This document shows positions 38,129-46,716 of a stretch of DNA of 64,000 nt, one piece after another (positions within the stretch are counted from its first letter, which is position 1; each line of letters begins with the position of its first letter). The stretch spans positions 1 to 64,000 of the forward strand of contig NZ_AUWR01000002.1 of NCBI RefSeq assembly GCF_000455125.1. Reading direction: 5' to 3'. The position numbers were made by a program, and so were the translations under genes. The notes beneath the pieces are model-generated. The model saw nothing but the letters and a program-made list of their open reading frames with translations. It was not told where the DNA came from and searched no databases. This DNA comes from Mycobacterium sp. UM_WGJ (GTDB lineage: Bacteria > Actinomycetota > Actinomycetes > Mycobacteriales > Mycobacteriaceae).

Positions 38129-39106
38129 ATGACACTGCTGAGCGCCCTGCGCCTGAACATGACGAACACCCCCGGTGCCGGGCATGCCGAGCGGTACCGG
38201 GCCGCGTTGGAGATGGCGTCCTATGCCGACACCAACGGAGTCACCGCGATCGGCTGCGAAGAACATCATCTTGCGGCCACCGGCTGGCTGCCCGCGCCGC
38301 TGTTGATGGCCGCCGCCGTCGCCGGATGCACCAACGACATCCGCATCAGCGTCAACGCCCTGCTGGTACCGCTCTACGACCCGGTGCGCCTCGCCGAGGA
38401 CATCGCGGTGCTCGATCATCTATCCGCCGGACGGGTCAGTTTCGTCGCCGGAATCGGTTACCGCCCAGAGGAATACCACGCTGTGGGTAAGGATTTCCGG
38501 CGGCGGGGCCGCCTGATGGACGAGTGCCTCGAGGTGCTGCTGAAGTCCTGGGGAGACGCGCCTTTCGAATACCGCGGCCAGCTGATCGAGGTGACACCCA
38601 AGCCGTACACCAAGCCGCATCCGGTGTTCTTCATCGGCGGGATGAGCACCGCCGCCGCCCGCCGAGCGGCCCGGTTCGGATTGCCGTTCTCACCGCCGAT
38701 GCCCATGCCCGAGATCGAAGCCCGGTATCGGGAGGAACTGGCACGCCATGGAAAGCAGGGGTTCGTCTTCAGTCCCGAGAACGGCAATACCGTGACTCAT
38801 CTGACCACCGACCCCGAAGCCGCATGGGCCCGATGTGGTGAGTATTTCCTGCACGAGGCAACCGAATACAGCTCATGGGCGGTGGCGCAGCTGCCTCGCC
38901 CCAACGAGAGTCGCACCGACACGGTCGACGAGCTGCGCGCGTCCGCCAAGATCGAGGTGCTGACCCCTGACGAGCTCGTCGAACAGTGTCGCGCCGGCCG
39001 CACCGGGGTGACACTGCACCCGCTGATCGGCGGGCTGCCGCTCGACGAGGGCTGGGAGAGCCTGCGACTGCTGGTCGAACGGGTACTGCCGGCATTGAAT
39101 CCCTAG
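38129..39106 (+). CDS. Luciferase-like (LLM class) flavin-dependent oxidoreductase
   Basis: The protein has 325 residues. The bacterial-luciferase TIM-barrel pattern is clear (AERYRAALEMASYADTNG, EEHHLAATGWLPAPLL, YDPVRLAEDIAVLDHLSAGR, GIGYRPEEY). Family members use FMN or, commonly in mycobacteria, F420, to oxidise diverse organic substrates. AGGAGGTGA lies 13-21 bases upstream, somewhat far from the ATG. It is transcribed away from the ALDH operon and shares its candidate operator. Confidence 0.9.
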   Translation: MTLLSALRLNMTNTPGAGHAERYRAALEMASYADTNGVTAIGCEEHHLAATGWLPAPLLMAAAVAGCTNDIRISVNALLVPLYDPVRLAEDIAVLDHLSAGRVSFVAGIGYRPEEYHAVGKDFRRRGRLMDECLEVLLKSWGDAPFEYRGQLIEVTPKPYTKPHPVFFIGGMSTAAARRAARFGLPFSPPMPMPEIEARYREELARHGKQGFVFSPENGNTVTHLTTDPEAAWARCGEYFLHEATEYSSWAVAQLPRPNESRTDTVDELRASAKIEVLTPDELVEQCRAGRTGVTLHPLIGGLPLDEGWESLRLLVERVLPALNP

Positions 39107-39151
39107 CTGGGACAACCCGGCCCGACGGCTCTCTCCGATAGTATGGGCGCG

Positions 39152-39988
39152 ATGGACCGTCCAGCCGAATCCAAAGTCGACGCCCGTGCGCTGAATGGAG
39201 TTTCGGAGACCGCCCTGATGACGCTCAACGGGCGGGCGTATCAGGCCGCACACTCCAACGCCATCATCGATGACCCGGAGGCGATCCGACTCGTCGAATC
39301 CATCGCGTTCGACTTCGACAAGTTTGGACGCCGCGGCCAGGAGATGGCGCTACGGTCGCTGGCCGTTGATCGATGCGCGACGGCCTATCTGCAGGAGCAC
39401 CCGGAGGCGACGGTGGTGGCGCTTGCCGAAGGCTTCCAAACCAGCTTCTGGCGGCTGGACAGTGCCATTCCTGACCCGCGATTCAATTGGGTGTCGGTGG
39501 ATTTGGAGCCGGTGATGCGGCTTCGCGAACGGTTGCTGCCGACGTCACCACGCATCACCAACCTGGCGCAGTCAGCTTTGGACTACAGCTGGATGACGCA
39601 GGTCGATTCGAGCGCCGGCGTCTTCATCACCGCCGAAGGTCTGCTGATGTATCTGCAGCCGCGCCAGGCGATGGACCTCATCACGGCGTGCGCCGAGCGT
39701 TTCCCCGGCGGTCAGATGTTCTTCGATGTCCCACCGACCGTGGTCAGAAAGATCGCTCCGCGCGGGATGCGTTCATCCCGGCACTATCGCGTGCCCCCGA
39801 TGCCGTTCAGCCTGTCGGCGCGTCAGCTCGCCGGGCTGGCCAAGACGGTGCCCGGTATCAGAGCCGTGCACGATGTACCTATGCCCAAAGGTCGCGGCCT
39901 GTTCTTCGGAACCGTGTTTCCGGCCTTCTGGCAGTGGGGTCCGATGAAGAACTTCCGGGGCGCCTACACGCTGCTCGAGTTCGCCTGA
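39152..39988 (+). CDS. Leucine-carboxyl-methyltransferase-like SAM methyltransferase
   Basis: A product of 278 residues similar to the PPM1/LCMT (Tcmp/omtP-like) class common in mycobacteria: the N-terminal GVSETALMTLNGRAYQAA, ATVVALAEGFQTSFWRLD (motif I), WVSVDLEPVMRLRERLLP, and VFITAEGLLMYLQP. Substrates of this class are small acids or hydroxyls and are not known here. ATG 39143 is equally possible as start. It sits just after the luciferase-like gene in the same direction and converges on the PPOX gene. Confidence 0.85.
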   Translation: MDRPAESKVDARALNGVSETALMTLNGRAYQAAHSNAIIDDPEAIRLVESIAFDFDKFGRRGQEMALRSLAVDRCATAYLQEHPEATVVALAEGFQTSFWRLDSAIPDPRFNWVSVDLEPVMRLRERLLPTSPRITNLAQSALDYSWMTQVDSSAGVFITAEGLLMYLQPRQAMDLITACAERFPGGQMFFDVPPTVVRKIAPRGMRSSRHYRVPPMPFSLSARQLAGLAKTVPGIRAVHDVPMPKGRGLFFGTVFPAFWQWGPMKNFRGAYTLLEFA

Positions 39989-40002
39989 GAACTCGAGACG
40001 GA

Positions 40003-40389
40003 TCAGGCGGCGGTGATCTCCAGGCCGATGTGCACTTTGTCTATCCCACCGCGCACCAGCGAGTGCGGGACGAACCACCAGGCGTGCCACCAGTACCGCT
40101 TGACCACGGCGTCGTAGACCCGCCGGGTCTCGGACTTGGGCAGGACCCGGGCCACCGCCTCAACGGGTTCCCCTTTGGGTTTACCCAGGACTCCGCATTT
40201 TTGGATGGTGACCCGCGGAGTGTTGTTGATGCGCTTGGTTTTCCACGACCCGTCGTCGGTGATGACCAACAACCGGTCCCCGGCGGGCGCACCCCACACC
40301 GGGGTCGGTTTGGGCTTGCCGTCCTTGGTGAACGTCGTCAGTAGCAAGTATTTTTCCCGGTACACATCGGAGAATGCGGGTGTCGTCAT
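40003..40389 (-). CDS. PPOX-class F420/flavin-dependent oxidoreductase
   Basis: The 128-residue split-barrel protein has the PPOX-class pattern: YREKYLLLTTFTKDGKPKPTPVWGAPAGDRLLVITDDGSWK, then KTKRINNTPRVTIQKC. It ends with a conserved Trp/His-rich segment (RYWWHAWWFVPHSLV). In actinobacteria such proteins use F420 or FMN. It overlaps the upstream FAD-oxidoreductase stop by one base (TGATG), so the two are cotranscribed. Its substrate is unknown. Confidence 0.88.
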   Translation of the reverse strand: MTTPAFSDVYREKYLLLTTFTKDGKPKPTPVWGAPAGDRLLVITDDGSWKTKRINNTPRVTIQKCGVLGKPKGEPVEAVARVLPKSETRRVYDAVVKRYWWHAWWFVPHSLVRGGIDKVHIGLEITAA

Positions 40390-41528
40390 CAGTCGATTCT
40401 GGCAGTTTTCAGCGGATCGTTGGGGCGCACGCCGCGATAAATGCCCCGCCGGACGATCCACGGATACAGCACCCGCTCGATCGACCAGGCCGGGAACCGA
40501 AACGCGCGCCCGGACGGCGCAAACACCTCCAGGCCCTCGGGTTGAGGCCCCAGCACTGAGCCCCACCGCCTGGTGGGTGGCCGGTAGTGCCGTAGCGGCC
40601 TGCCGTCGAGGGCGGCCCGCACGTTGTGGGCCAGCAGTCCATCCGCGCGGTTGCGGGCCGAGCTGCGCAACGGGTCGGTCGCCGCGACGTCACCGATTGC
40701 GAACACCGTCGGATGTCCGGGAACCCGCAGATCGGCCGTCACCCGGACGAAGCCGGCCTCGTCGAGCAGCTCGGCCGGCAACCAGGCGGTGTTGGGTCGC
40801 ACCTTGCCTATCGCCCACAGCACGGCATCGGCTGAGGCCGGGTCCTGACCGGTGCTCCACCGAACCGGGTCTTCGGTGATGCGGTCGCAGCCGAACCCGT
40901 GGGGCACGACGGCGCGGTGTTCGGCATGCAGGCCCACGCGCGCTTCGACCAATCTGCGCTTGACAGTGCGCCAGACCCGCGGGTGGTGCTCACGCAGCGG
41001 GCGCTGGCCGGGGAAATACAGATCGACCTGCTTGTCCGGCCAGGTGCGGGCGATGTTGGCGGCGCTGCTGACCGCCGCGGCACCGCCGCCCACGACGATG
41101 ACCGAACCGGCGGTGGCCAGTCGGGAGTGTGCGGTGGTCAGCTCCGCGGCGACGTCGCCGGCAGACTGCGTGGTGGGCCGACGCCAGAAGCCGTTGCTGA
41201 CTCCGGTCGCGATGATCAGGGCGTCATAGGGCTCATCGCGGGTGACGCCGTCGGCACACCTGACGGTCAGGGATCTGACGCTCAGATCGACACCGGCCAC
41301 CTCGCCGTGCACGGTGCGCACCGCGTCCAGCCGCGGGAATCGGTCGAACGGCAGCCAGTAGTCGCGCGCCCACTGCTGCGGGCGGGACAGGCGCAGGCCC
41401 AGCTCCTGGCCGCTCACCAGGGCGGGTTTCACCGATATGCCGACCACGTCGGCGTGCTGGGCCAGCCGGATCGCGACGAGCACGCCGCTGTCGCCCAGGC
41501 CCGCTATGACCACCCGCGGTCGCGTCAC
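40389..41528 (-). CDS. FAD-dependent pyridine-nucleotide oxidoreductase
   Basis: The 379-residue protein has the NDH-2/AIF-like double-Rossmann layout: RVVIAGLGDSGVLVAIRLA at the N-terminus (FAD), DALIIATGVSNGFW, VIVVGGGAAAVSSAANIA (NADH), and FAIGDVAATDPL (FAD ribityl). No redox Cys pair or membrane anchor is obvious. The first Gly motif (GLGDSG) departs from the usual GxGxxG in its final positions. It forms a coupled pair with the PPOX gene and may pass electrons to it; that link is inference. Confidence 0.88.
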   Translation of the reverse strand: MTRPRVVIAGLGDSGVLVAIRLAQHADVVGISVKPALVSGQELGLRLSRPQQWARDYWLPFDRFPRLDAVRTVHGEVAGVDLSVRSLTVRCADGVTRDEPYDALIIATGVSNGFWRRPTTQSAGDVAAELTTAHSRLATAGSVIVVGGGAAAVSSAANIARTWPDKQVDLYFPGQRPLREHHPRVWRTVKRRLVEARVGLHAEHRAVVPHGFGCDRITEDPVRWSTGQDPASADAVLWAIGKVRPNTAWLPAELLDEAGFVRVTADLRVPGHPTVFAIGDVAATDPLRSSARNRADGLLAHNVRAALDGRPLRHYRPPTRRWGSVLGPQPEGLEVFAPSGRAFRFPAWSIERVLYPWIVRRGIYRGVRPNDPLKTARID

Positions 41529-41536
41529 GATGCGAC

Positions 41537-42277
41537 TCAGCCCTGGGCGGCCTTCTTGCGTTCGATGTCGGCCAGCGCGGCGGCCAGCTCAGCCCGCTCG
41601 GCAGCCGAGGTCTCCCAGGCCAATTTGCGGTTCTTGACCACCTTGGCTGGCGCGCCGACCGCGATGGAGTAGTCGGGGATGACGCCCTTGACCACTGCGT
41701 GGGCGCCCAGGACACAGCCGCGGCCGATGCTGGTGTCCCGCAGGATGGTGACCTTCGCCGCGATCCAGGTGTCCGGTCCGATCCGCACCGGGCTCTTGAT
41801 GATGCCCTGGTCCTTGATCGGAATGTTGATGTCGTCCATCTTGTGGTCGAAGTCGCAGACGTAGCACCAGTCGGCCATCAGCACGGAATCACCGAGCTCG
41901 ATGTCGAGATAGGTGTTGATGACGTTGTCGCGTCCCAGCACCACTTTGTCGCCGAATCTCAGCGAGCCCTCGTGGGCCCGGATGGTGTTCTTGTCGCCGA
42001 TGTGCACCCAGCGGCCGATCTCCATGTGCGACATCTCCGGGGTGGCCTGAATCTCCACGCCCTTGCCCAGAAAAACCATGCCGCGGGTGATGATGTGCGG
42101 GTTGGCCAGCTTGAACTTCAGCAGCCGCCAGTAGCGCACCAGGTACCACGGTGTGTAGGCCCGATTGGCCAGTACCCAGCGCAGCGAGGCCAGCGTAAGG
42201 AATTTGGCCTGGCGCGGGTCACGCAGGCGCGAACCCCGCCAGCGTTTGTGGATCGGAGCGCCCCACATCGTCGTCAT
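41537..42277 (-). CDS. Left-handed beta-helix acyltransferase (Rv3034c-like)
   Basis: The protein has 246 residues. The hexapeptide-repeat region runs from about 80 to 220 and ends with the typical IAAKVTILRDTSIGRGCVLGAHAVVKG. Such proteins transfer acetyl or other acyl groups to sugars. In M. tuberculosis the homolog belongs to the MGLP-associated gene cluster. The C-terminal 40 or so residues form a charged helix (AERAELAAALADIERKK). It lies 8 bases upstream of the FAD oxidoreductase gene on the same strand and diverges from the beta-propeller lipoprotein. Confidence 0.88.
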   Translation of the reverse strand: MTTMWGAPIHKRWRGSRLRDPRQAKFLTLASLRWVLANRAYTPWYLVRYWRLLKFKLANPHIITRGMVFLGKGVEIQATPEMSHMEIGRWVHIGDKNTIRAHEGSLRFGDKVVLGRDNVINTYLDIELGDSVLMADWCYVCDFDHKMDDINIPIKDQGIIKSPVRIGPDTWIAAKVTILRDTSIGRGCVLGAHAVVKGVIPDYSIAVGAPAKVVKNRKLAWETSAAERAELAAALADIERKKAAQG

Positions 42278-42367
42278 GGCCGGAAAGCCTACGCGAGCGC
42301 CTTCGCGCCACGCGCTACCCTCACCTGGACTCGTTCACTGCCCGGCCGAGGATTGGGGATTGCCACT

Positions 42368-43666
42368 GTGTTGCGGCGACGTGGTGTCCTGGCCGGAATC
42401 GCGGTGGCGGCGTTGACAGGGCTTCTAGGCGGCTGCGCGAACACCGATTCGTGGGTGGATGCCGCGCCCGCGCCGGGCTGGCCCGCCCAGTACGCCGATG
42501 CCGCCAACAGCAGTCATACCGCCACCGCGGGCGCCACCGACCTGCAATTGGACTGGATCCGTTCGGTCAAGGGTGAGCTGGGAGCACAGCCCGCCCTGGG
42601 AGTCCACGGCTGGATGATGCTCAACGCCCAGACCGAGGCCGGCTGCTCGCTGATGCAGTGGGAGAACGCCGACCGCGGCCGGCAGCGCTGGTGTACGCGG
42701 TTGCATCAGGGCGGCGGGTTCTTCGGCGCACTCATGGACGGCTTCGACAACGTCTATGTGGGGCAGCCCGGCGCCATGCTGTCGTTTCCGCCCACCCAGT
42801 GGATCCGCTGGCGTGCACCGGTGATCGGAATGCCCTCCACGCCGCGCATCCTCGGTGACGGCCTGCTGCTGGTCGTGACCCATTTGGGCCAGGTGCTGAT
42901 TTTCGACACCCATCGCGGCGCGGTCGTCGGCACGCCGCTGGACCTGGTGGACGGTGTCGATCCGACCGACTTCCGGCGCGGACTGTCCGACTGCGCCGAC
43001 GCCCGACCGGACTGCCCGGTGTCCGCCGCACCCGCCTTCTCGCCACAGAGCAACATCGCGGTAGTGAGCCTGTGGCAGCCGGGCGCCAAGGAGTCCGGCT
43101 TGGTCGGTCTCAAATACCACCCGGGCGGCGTTCCGCTGCTCACCCTGGAGTGGAGCAGCGACGCGGTCGCGGCCGGCGTGTTGGCCAGCCCCGTGCTGTC
43201 CGCCGACGGTTCCACGGTCTACGTCAACGGACGCGACCAGCGCCTGTGGGCGATCAACGCCGCCGACGGCAAGGCGAAATGGTCAGTGCCGCTGAAGTTC
43301 CTGGCGCAAACACCGCCGGCGGTGACGCCCGGCGGACTGATCGTCTCGGGCGGCGGCCCCGACACCGAACTGACTGCCTATGCCGACCGCGGTGACTACG
43401 CCGAGCAGGTGTGGCGCCGCGAGGACGTCGTGCCGCTGTCCTCGTCGAGTCTGGCCGGCAAGGTCGGCTACACCGTGGTCGCCGGCACCAGTCTGGGTCC
43501 GGCGGGCTTGTCGCTGCTGGTGTTCGACCCGGCCGACGGCCACAGCCTCAACAACTATCCGTTGCCCGAAGCGCGCGGGTTTCCCGTCGGGGTGTCAGTC
43601 GGCAATGACCGGCGGGTGGCGGTTGCCACCAGCGCCGGTCAGGTGTTCAGCTTCGCCCCCGCCTGA
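42368..43666 (+). CDS. PQQ-like beta-propeller lipoprotein (Rv3035-like)
   Basis: The 432-residue product starts with a lipoprotein signal (VLRRRGVLAGIAVAALTGLL) and a lipobox ending GGC at Cys23. The rest shows repeated blades of the PQQ/WD-like type (WMMLNAQTEAGCSLMQWENADRGRQRWC, VYVNGRDQRLWAINAADGKAKW, VFDPADGHS). It is probably an exported scaffold or binding protein rather than a quinone enzyme. The frame is open far upstream across the neighbouring gene; GTG 42368 is chosen because it begins the signal peptide directly. Its M. tuberculosis homolog lies in the same position. Confidence 0.87.
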   Translation: MLRRRGVLAGIAVAALTGLLGGCANTDSWVDAAPAPGWPAQYADAANSSHTATAGATDLQLDWIRSVKGELGAQPALGVHGWMMLNAQTEAGCSLMQWENADRGRQRWCTRLHQGGGFFGALMDGFDNVYVGQPGAMLSFPPTQWIRWRAPVIGMPSTPRILGDGLLLVVTHLGQVLIFDTHRGAVVGTPLDLVDGVDPTDFRRGLSDCADARPDCPVSAAPAFSPQSNIAVVSLWQPGAKESGLVGLKYHPGGVPLLTLEWSSDAVAAGVLASPVLSADGSTVYVNGRDQRLWAINAADGKAKWSVPLKFLAQTPPAVTPGGLIVSGGGPDTELTAYADRGDYAEQVWRREDVVPLSSSSLAGKVGYTVVAGTSLGPAGLSLLVFDPADGHSLNNYPLPEARGFPVGVSVGNDRRVAVATSAGQVFSFAPA

Positions 43667-43686
43667 TCGCGGCTACTCCCCCGACA

Positions 43687-44391
43687 TCACACCGCGACAG
43701 CCAGCGGCGGGAGCGCGGTGCGCGGCACCTTCACCGAAGTGGCACCGGAGCTCATCGGCAGCAGTTCGCCGGGCGCGAAGTAGAAGATCACCTCGTCATT
43801 GGTGATGGCGAAATTCTGGTAGTGCGCCGGGTCCAGCCCCGAGCCCGGCGAGATCAGGATCGCCGGTACCCCGGTCTGGCGTTCGAGGTCGCGCTGCACC
43901 ACCGGGAAGATCGCGTCCAGCGGCTTGCTGTTGGGGGCGAACAGAGTGTCGAAGGTGATCGGCTTGCGGGTCGCCAGATCGTAGTTGAACGACTGGTACC
44001 AGGTGGACGGCTGCGGGCCGCCGAGGTCTTGGAAGATCTTCAGCACGACGCTCTGGGTGCCCTTGGGGGCCTGACCCGAACGGTGCTGCTCGGATGTGGC
44101 GTCCATTTCGTAGGGCATGTCGCGCGACCCGGGCGACTTGGCCACCGTCAAGAACCCGTCGCGGTTCTGCACCAGGTAGTCGGTCAGGGTCTGCTGGTCC
44201 GGGTAGTCGACCGGAAACCGCATGTCAAGGGTGTAGTTGGCGTTGGACGAGTGGACGTGGCACTGTCCGGACTCGACCGTGCCGCCCAGTTCGGCACAGG
44301 GCGAAACCGCGCCCGCCGAGGGTATCCCCGTCATGCCCAGCCAGCTGCCCACTGCACCGCCCGCCAACAGGACGGCCACCAGAATGCGCAT
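43687..44391 (-). CDS. Secreted TB22.2-like protein (Rv3036c homolog, esterase reported)
   Basis: A 234-residue protein with a signal peptide (MRILVAVLLAGGAVGSWLG, cleavage near SAGA). The mature part has a Cys pair (PCAELGGTVESGQC). It has the DUF3298/RsiV-like region: YQSFNYDLATRKPITFDTLF, PLDAIFPVVQRDLERQTG, FAITNDEVIFYFAPGELLP. Rv3036c has been reported as a cell-wall esterase; no GxSxG motif is visible here, so activity cannot be inferred from sequence. It converges on the lipoprotein gene and follows the THUMP-like gene on the same strand. Confidence 0.85.
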   Translation of the reverse strand: MRILVAVLLAGGAVGSWLGMTGIPSAGAVSPCAELGGTVESGQCHVHSSNANYTLDMRFPVDYPDQQTLTDYLVQNRDGFLTVAKSPGSRDMPYEMDATSEQHRSGQAPKGTQSVVLKIFQDLGGPQPSTWYQSFNYDLATRKPITFDTLFAPNSKPLDAIFPVVQRDLERQTGVPAILISPGSGLDPAHYQNFAITNDEVIFYFAPGELLPMSSGATSVKVPRTALPPLAVAV

Positions 44392-44467
44392 TGTCGGTTT
44401 GTCTCGCTTTGTGTCGCCTTGCCGCAGCAAGCAGGAATGGCCTGAAGACGACAGCTTACCGGGCCGC

Positions 44468-45670
44468 TCAGCGCGACGGACGGCAGACGAAGGCAATCGC
44501 CCGCGCGGTTGCCCCCGTCCCGATGCGGGTGATCACCACCGACAGAGCCTGCGCACCGCGCAGACGCAGCCGGCGACGCAGACCGTCCGGGTCAGCCTGC
44601 ACCTCGCGTACGCCGCGCACCAGGATTTCCAGGGCACCGCAGTCGTGGACCGACAACGCCTGCCGAAGGCGCTTTTCGCTGTAGGCCAGCGTTTCGAGCA
44701 CCTCGAATCCGCGTAAGCCGTCCGGTAGTTCGTCGCCGGACAGATAGGCGATGTCGGGGTCGAGCTGCCAGAGCCCGTGCCGGGCGCCGTACTGGCGGAC
44801 CAGACCGGCCCGCACCACCGCGCCGTCGGGGTCGATGATCCAGCGCCCCGCCGGCCGCACGTCGCAGTCATCGGACTCGGCGTCGGTGATCTGCTCGCCG
44901 CGGTCGAGGATCACCGCGCGGCGGCGCACCCCGGTTTCGGTCAGGCTGGGCGACCATAGGCAGGCCTCGCGAACCGAGGTGCGCCACGAGGTGACTTCGA
45001 TCTCGCCGTGAAAGCCGAGCGTCCGAACTTTCTCGAAATCGATTCCGGGAGCGGCTTTTACGACCAGGTCACGACCCGCATAGCGCTCCACCAACAGGTC
45101 CAGGGCGGGTTGATAGTCGGCCGGGTCGAACCGACGCCGCCCACCGGCGCGCCGGCCGGGGTCGGCCAGTACCACGGTGCCGCGGCTGACCGGTGCCAGG
45201 GCATCAGCTCGCACGACGGCCCCGCCCACGTTGTGGCGAGCCATCGCCAGCCGTACCGGGTCGAGGTCGCTGCCCAGCACCCGATCGATCCGCTCGGACA
45301 GCGCTGCCAGCTCGGTGCCGACCGAGCAGGTCACGTCGTGTACGGCGGCACCCGGTGCCGCGGCCGCGATCCGGTACGCGCGGTGCCGTGCCACCGGCGC
45401 GGCACTGGCCTGCTGCAGCGCCTCGTCGGTGAACAGCCACCGTGAGATGCCCGGCAGCTCAACCAATTTGGCGGCGGCACGCCGGCGCAGCAGCACGGTC
45501 TCGACCAACGCCGATGTCCGGGTGCCGAAGCGGCCGCGCAGGGCGGCGATGTCGGCGACCCGGGTGGCGTCGGTGAGCGCAAAACCGGCGACCTCGCCCA
45601 GGGCGGTGGCCCCGGCCGGCGAGCTCAGATAGCCGACGTCGTCGACTTCAAATCTGAAGCCGGCAGTCAG
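44468..45670 (-). CDS. THUMP-like methyltransferase-fold protein with probable CTG start (Rv3037c-like)
   Basis: The family homology (FRFEVDDVGYLSSPAGATALGEVAGF ...) extends well upstream of the first normal start codon (TTG 45508). An in-frame stop lies 5' of it, and between them there is no ATG, GTG or TTG. The only reasonable initiator is CTG at 45668-45670, overlapping the preceding gene's TGA as CTGA. From there the product has 400 residues, with a SAM-type fold (VHDVTCSVGTELAAL, VLGSDLDPVRLAMARHN, VLADPGRRAGGRRRFDP). A C-terminal THUMP-like domain follows. It is a predicted RNA methyltransferase of unknown target, in the same place as Rv3037c. Confidence 0.82.
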   Translation of the reverse strand: MTAGFRFEVDDVGYLSSPAGATALGEVAGFALTDATRVADIAALRGRFGTRTSALVETVLLRRRAAAKLVELPGISRWLFTDEALQQASAAPVARHRAYRIAAAAPGAAVHDVTCSVGTELAALSERIDRVLGSDLDPVRLAMARHNVGGAVVRADALAPVSRGTVVLADPGRRAGGRRRFDPADYQPALDLLVERYAGRDLVVKAAPGIDFEKVRTLGFHGEIEVTSWRTSVREACLWSPSLTETGVRRRAVILDRGEQITDAESDDCDVRPAGRWIIDPDGAVVRAGLVRQYGARHGLWQLDPDIAYLSGDELPDGLRGFEVLETLAYSEKRLRQALSVHDCGALEILVRGVREVQADPDGLRRRLRLRGAQALSVVITRIGTGATARAIAFVCRPSR

Positions 45671-46641
45671 GACGGTTTAACCCCGGTGATCATCAGGTTG
45701 TAGAACCAGCCTTTGGGCACCACCCGGCGCCAGATGTTGGCGTCCACCCAGCTCAAGGCCGTCCAGCTGCCGAAGGCGAACCGCGCCCAGCCCCAGCCGA
45801 GCTTGCCCGGCGGGACCGTCGACTCGAAGGTGCGAACCGGCCAGCCCAGCATCGCGGCGGTGAACTCTTCGCTGGCGGTCTGCACCTCGACCGCGCCGGC
45901 GTTGGTCGCCATCCGCTCCAGGTCGCGCGGCTCGAAGGTGTGCAGGTCCACGATCCACTCGAGGGCGGCGGCGCGGGAGTTCTCGTCGAGCTCTTCCTGC
46001 GGTCGGCGCCAGGATCCCATTCCGGGCAGCTTCATCGCCGCGACCGTGGTCTTCCAGGTCAGGTCGGCTAGCCGGCGCGCGTAGAAGTTGCCGACCGTGG
46101 TGGGCTCCCCGGCGAAGATGAAGCGCCCACCCGGCTTGAGCACTCGCACCACCTCACGCAGCGACAGTTCGACGTCGGGAATGTGATGCAGCACCGCGTG
46201 GCCGACCACCAGATCAAACGTGTTGTCCTCATAAGGGATGCCCTCGGCGTCAGCGACCCGGCCGTCGACGTCCAGACCGAGGGCCTGACCGTTGCGAGTG
46301 GCGACCTTGACCATGCCCGGCGAGAGGTCGGTGACCGAGCCGCGCCGCGCGACGCCGGACTGCATCAGGTTGAGCAGGAAGAATCCCGTGCCGCAGCCCA
46401 GTTCCAGCGCCCGGTCATACAGCGGCGCTTCGCCGGTCCGCTCGGCAGCGGGCACGATTGCGTCGAAGCGGCCCCGGGCGTAGTCGATACAGCGCTCGTC
46501 GTAGGAGATAGACCACTTCTCGTCGTACTGCTCAGCCTCCCAGTCGTGGTAGAGCACCTGGGCGAGCTTGCTGTCGTGCCGGGCGGCCTCCACCTGCTCG
46601 GCGGTGGCGTGCGGGTTCGGCGTGGGGTCCGTACTGGTCAT
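45667..46641 (-). CDS. Class I SAM-dependent methyltransferase (Rv3038c-like)
   Basis: The protein has 324 residues. Motif I is LELGCGTGFFLLNLMQSG (about 95-112), followed by VTDLSPGMVKVA, GRVADAEGIPYEDNTFDLVVGHAVLHHIPD (motifs II-IV) and LKPGGRFIFAGEPT. The C-terminal third has conserved aromatic segments. The substrate is unknown. It is the first gene of the pair with the THUMP-like gene, overlapping by 4 bases, and has the same neighbours as Rv3038c except that three phosphatase genes precede it. Confidence 0.92.
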   Translation of the reverse strand: MTSTDPTPNPHATAEQVEAARHDSKLAQVLYHDWEAEQYDEKWSISYDERCIDYARGRFDAIVPAAERTGEAPLYDRALELGCGTGFFLLNLMQSGVARRGSVTDLSPGMVKVATRNGQALGLDVDGRVADAEGIPYEDNTFDLVVGHAVLHHIPDVELSLREVVRVLKPGGRFIFAGEPTTVGNFYARRLADLTWKTTVAAMKLPGMGSWRRPQEELDENSRAAALEWIVDLHTFEPRDLERMATNAGAVEVQTASEEFTAAMLGWPVRTFESTVPPGKLGWGWARFAFGSWTALSWVDANIWRRVVPKGWFYNLMITGVKPS

Positions 46642-46716
46642 GGTAGGTCAGCCTAATAGGTGATATCTGCACGGCGAAGCCGGGCGGAACCAGGTCACCG
46701 CTGGCGCGACCGCGAC

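Noticed and set aside
41699-42367. Long N-terminal extension of the beta-propeller lipoprotein frame
   Set aside because: It runs antisense through the acyltransferase gene and would bury the lipoprotein signal peptide. GTG 42368 is the sensible start.
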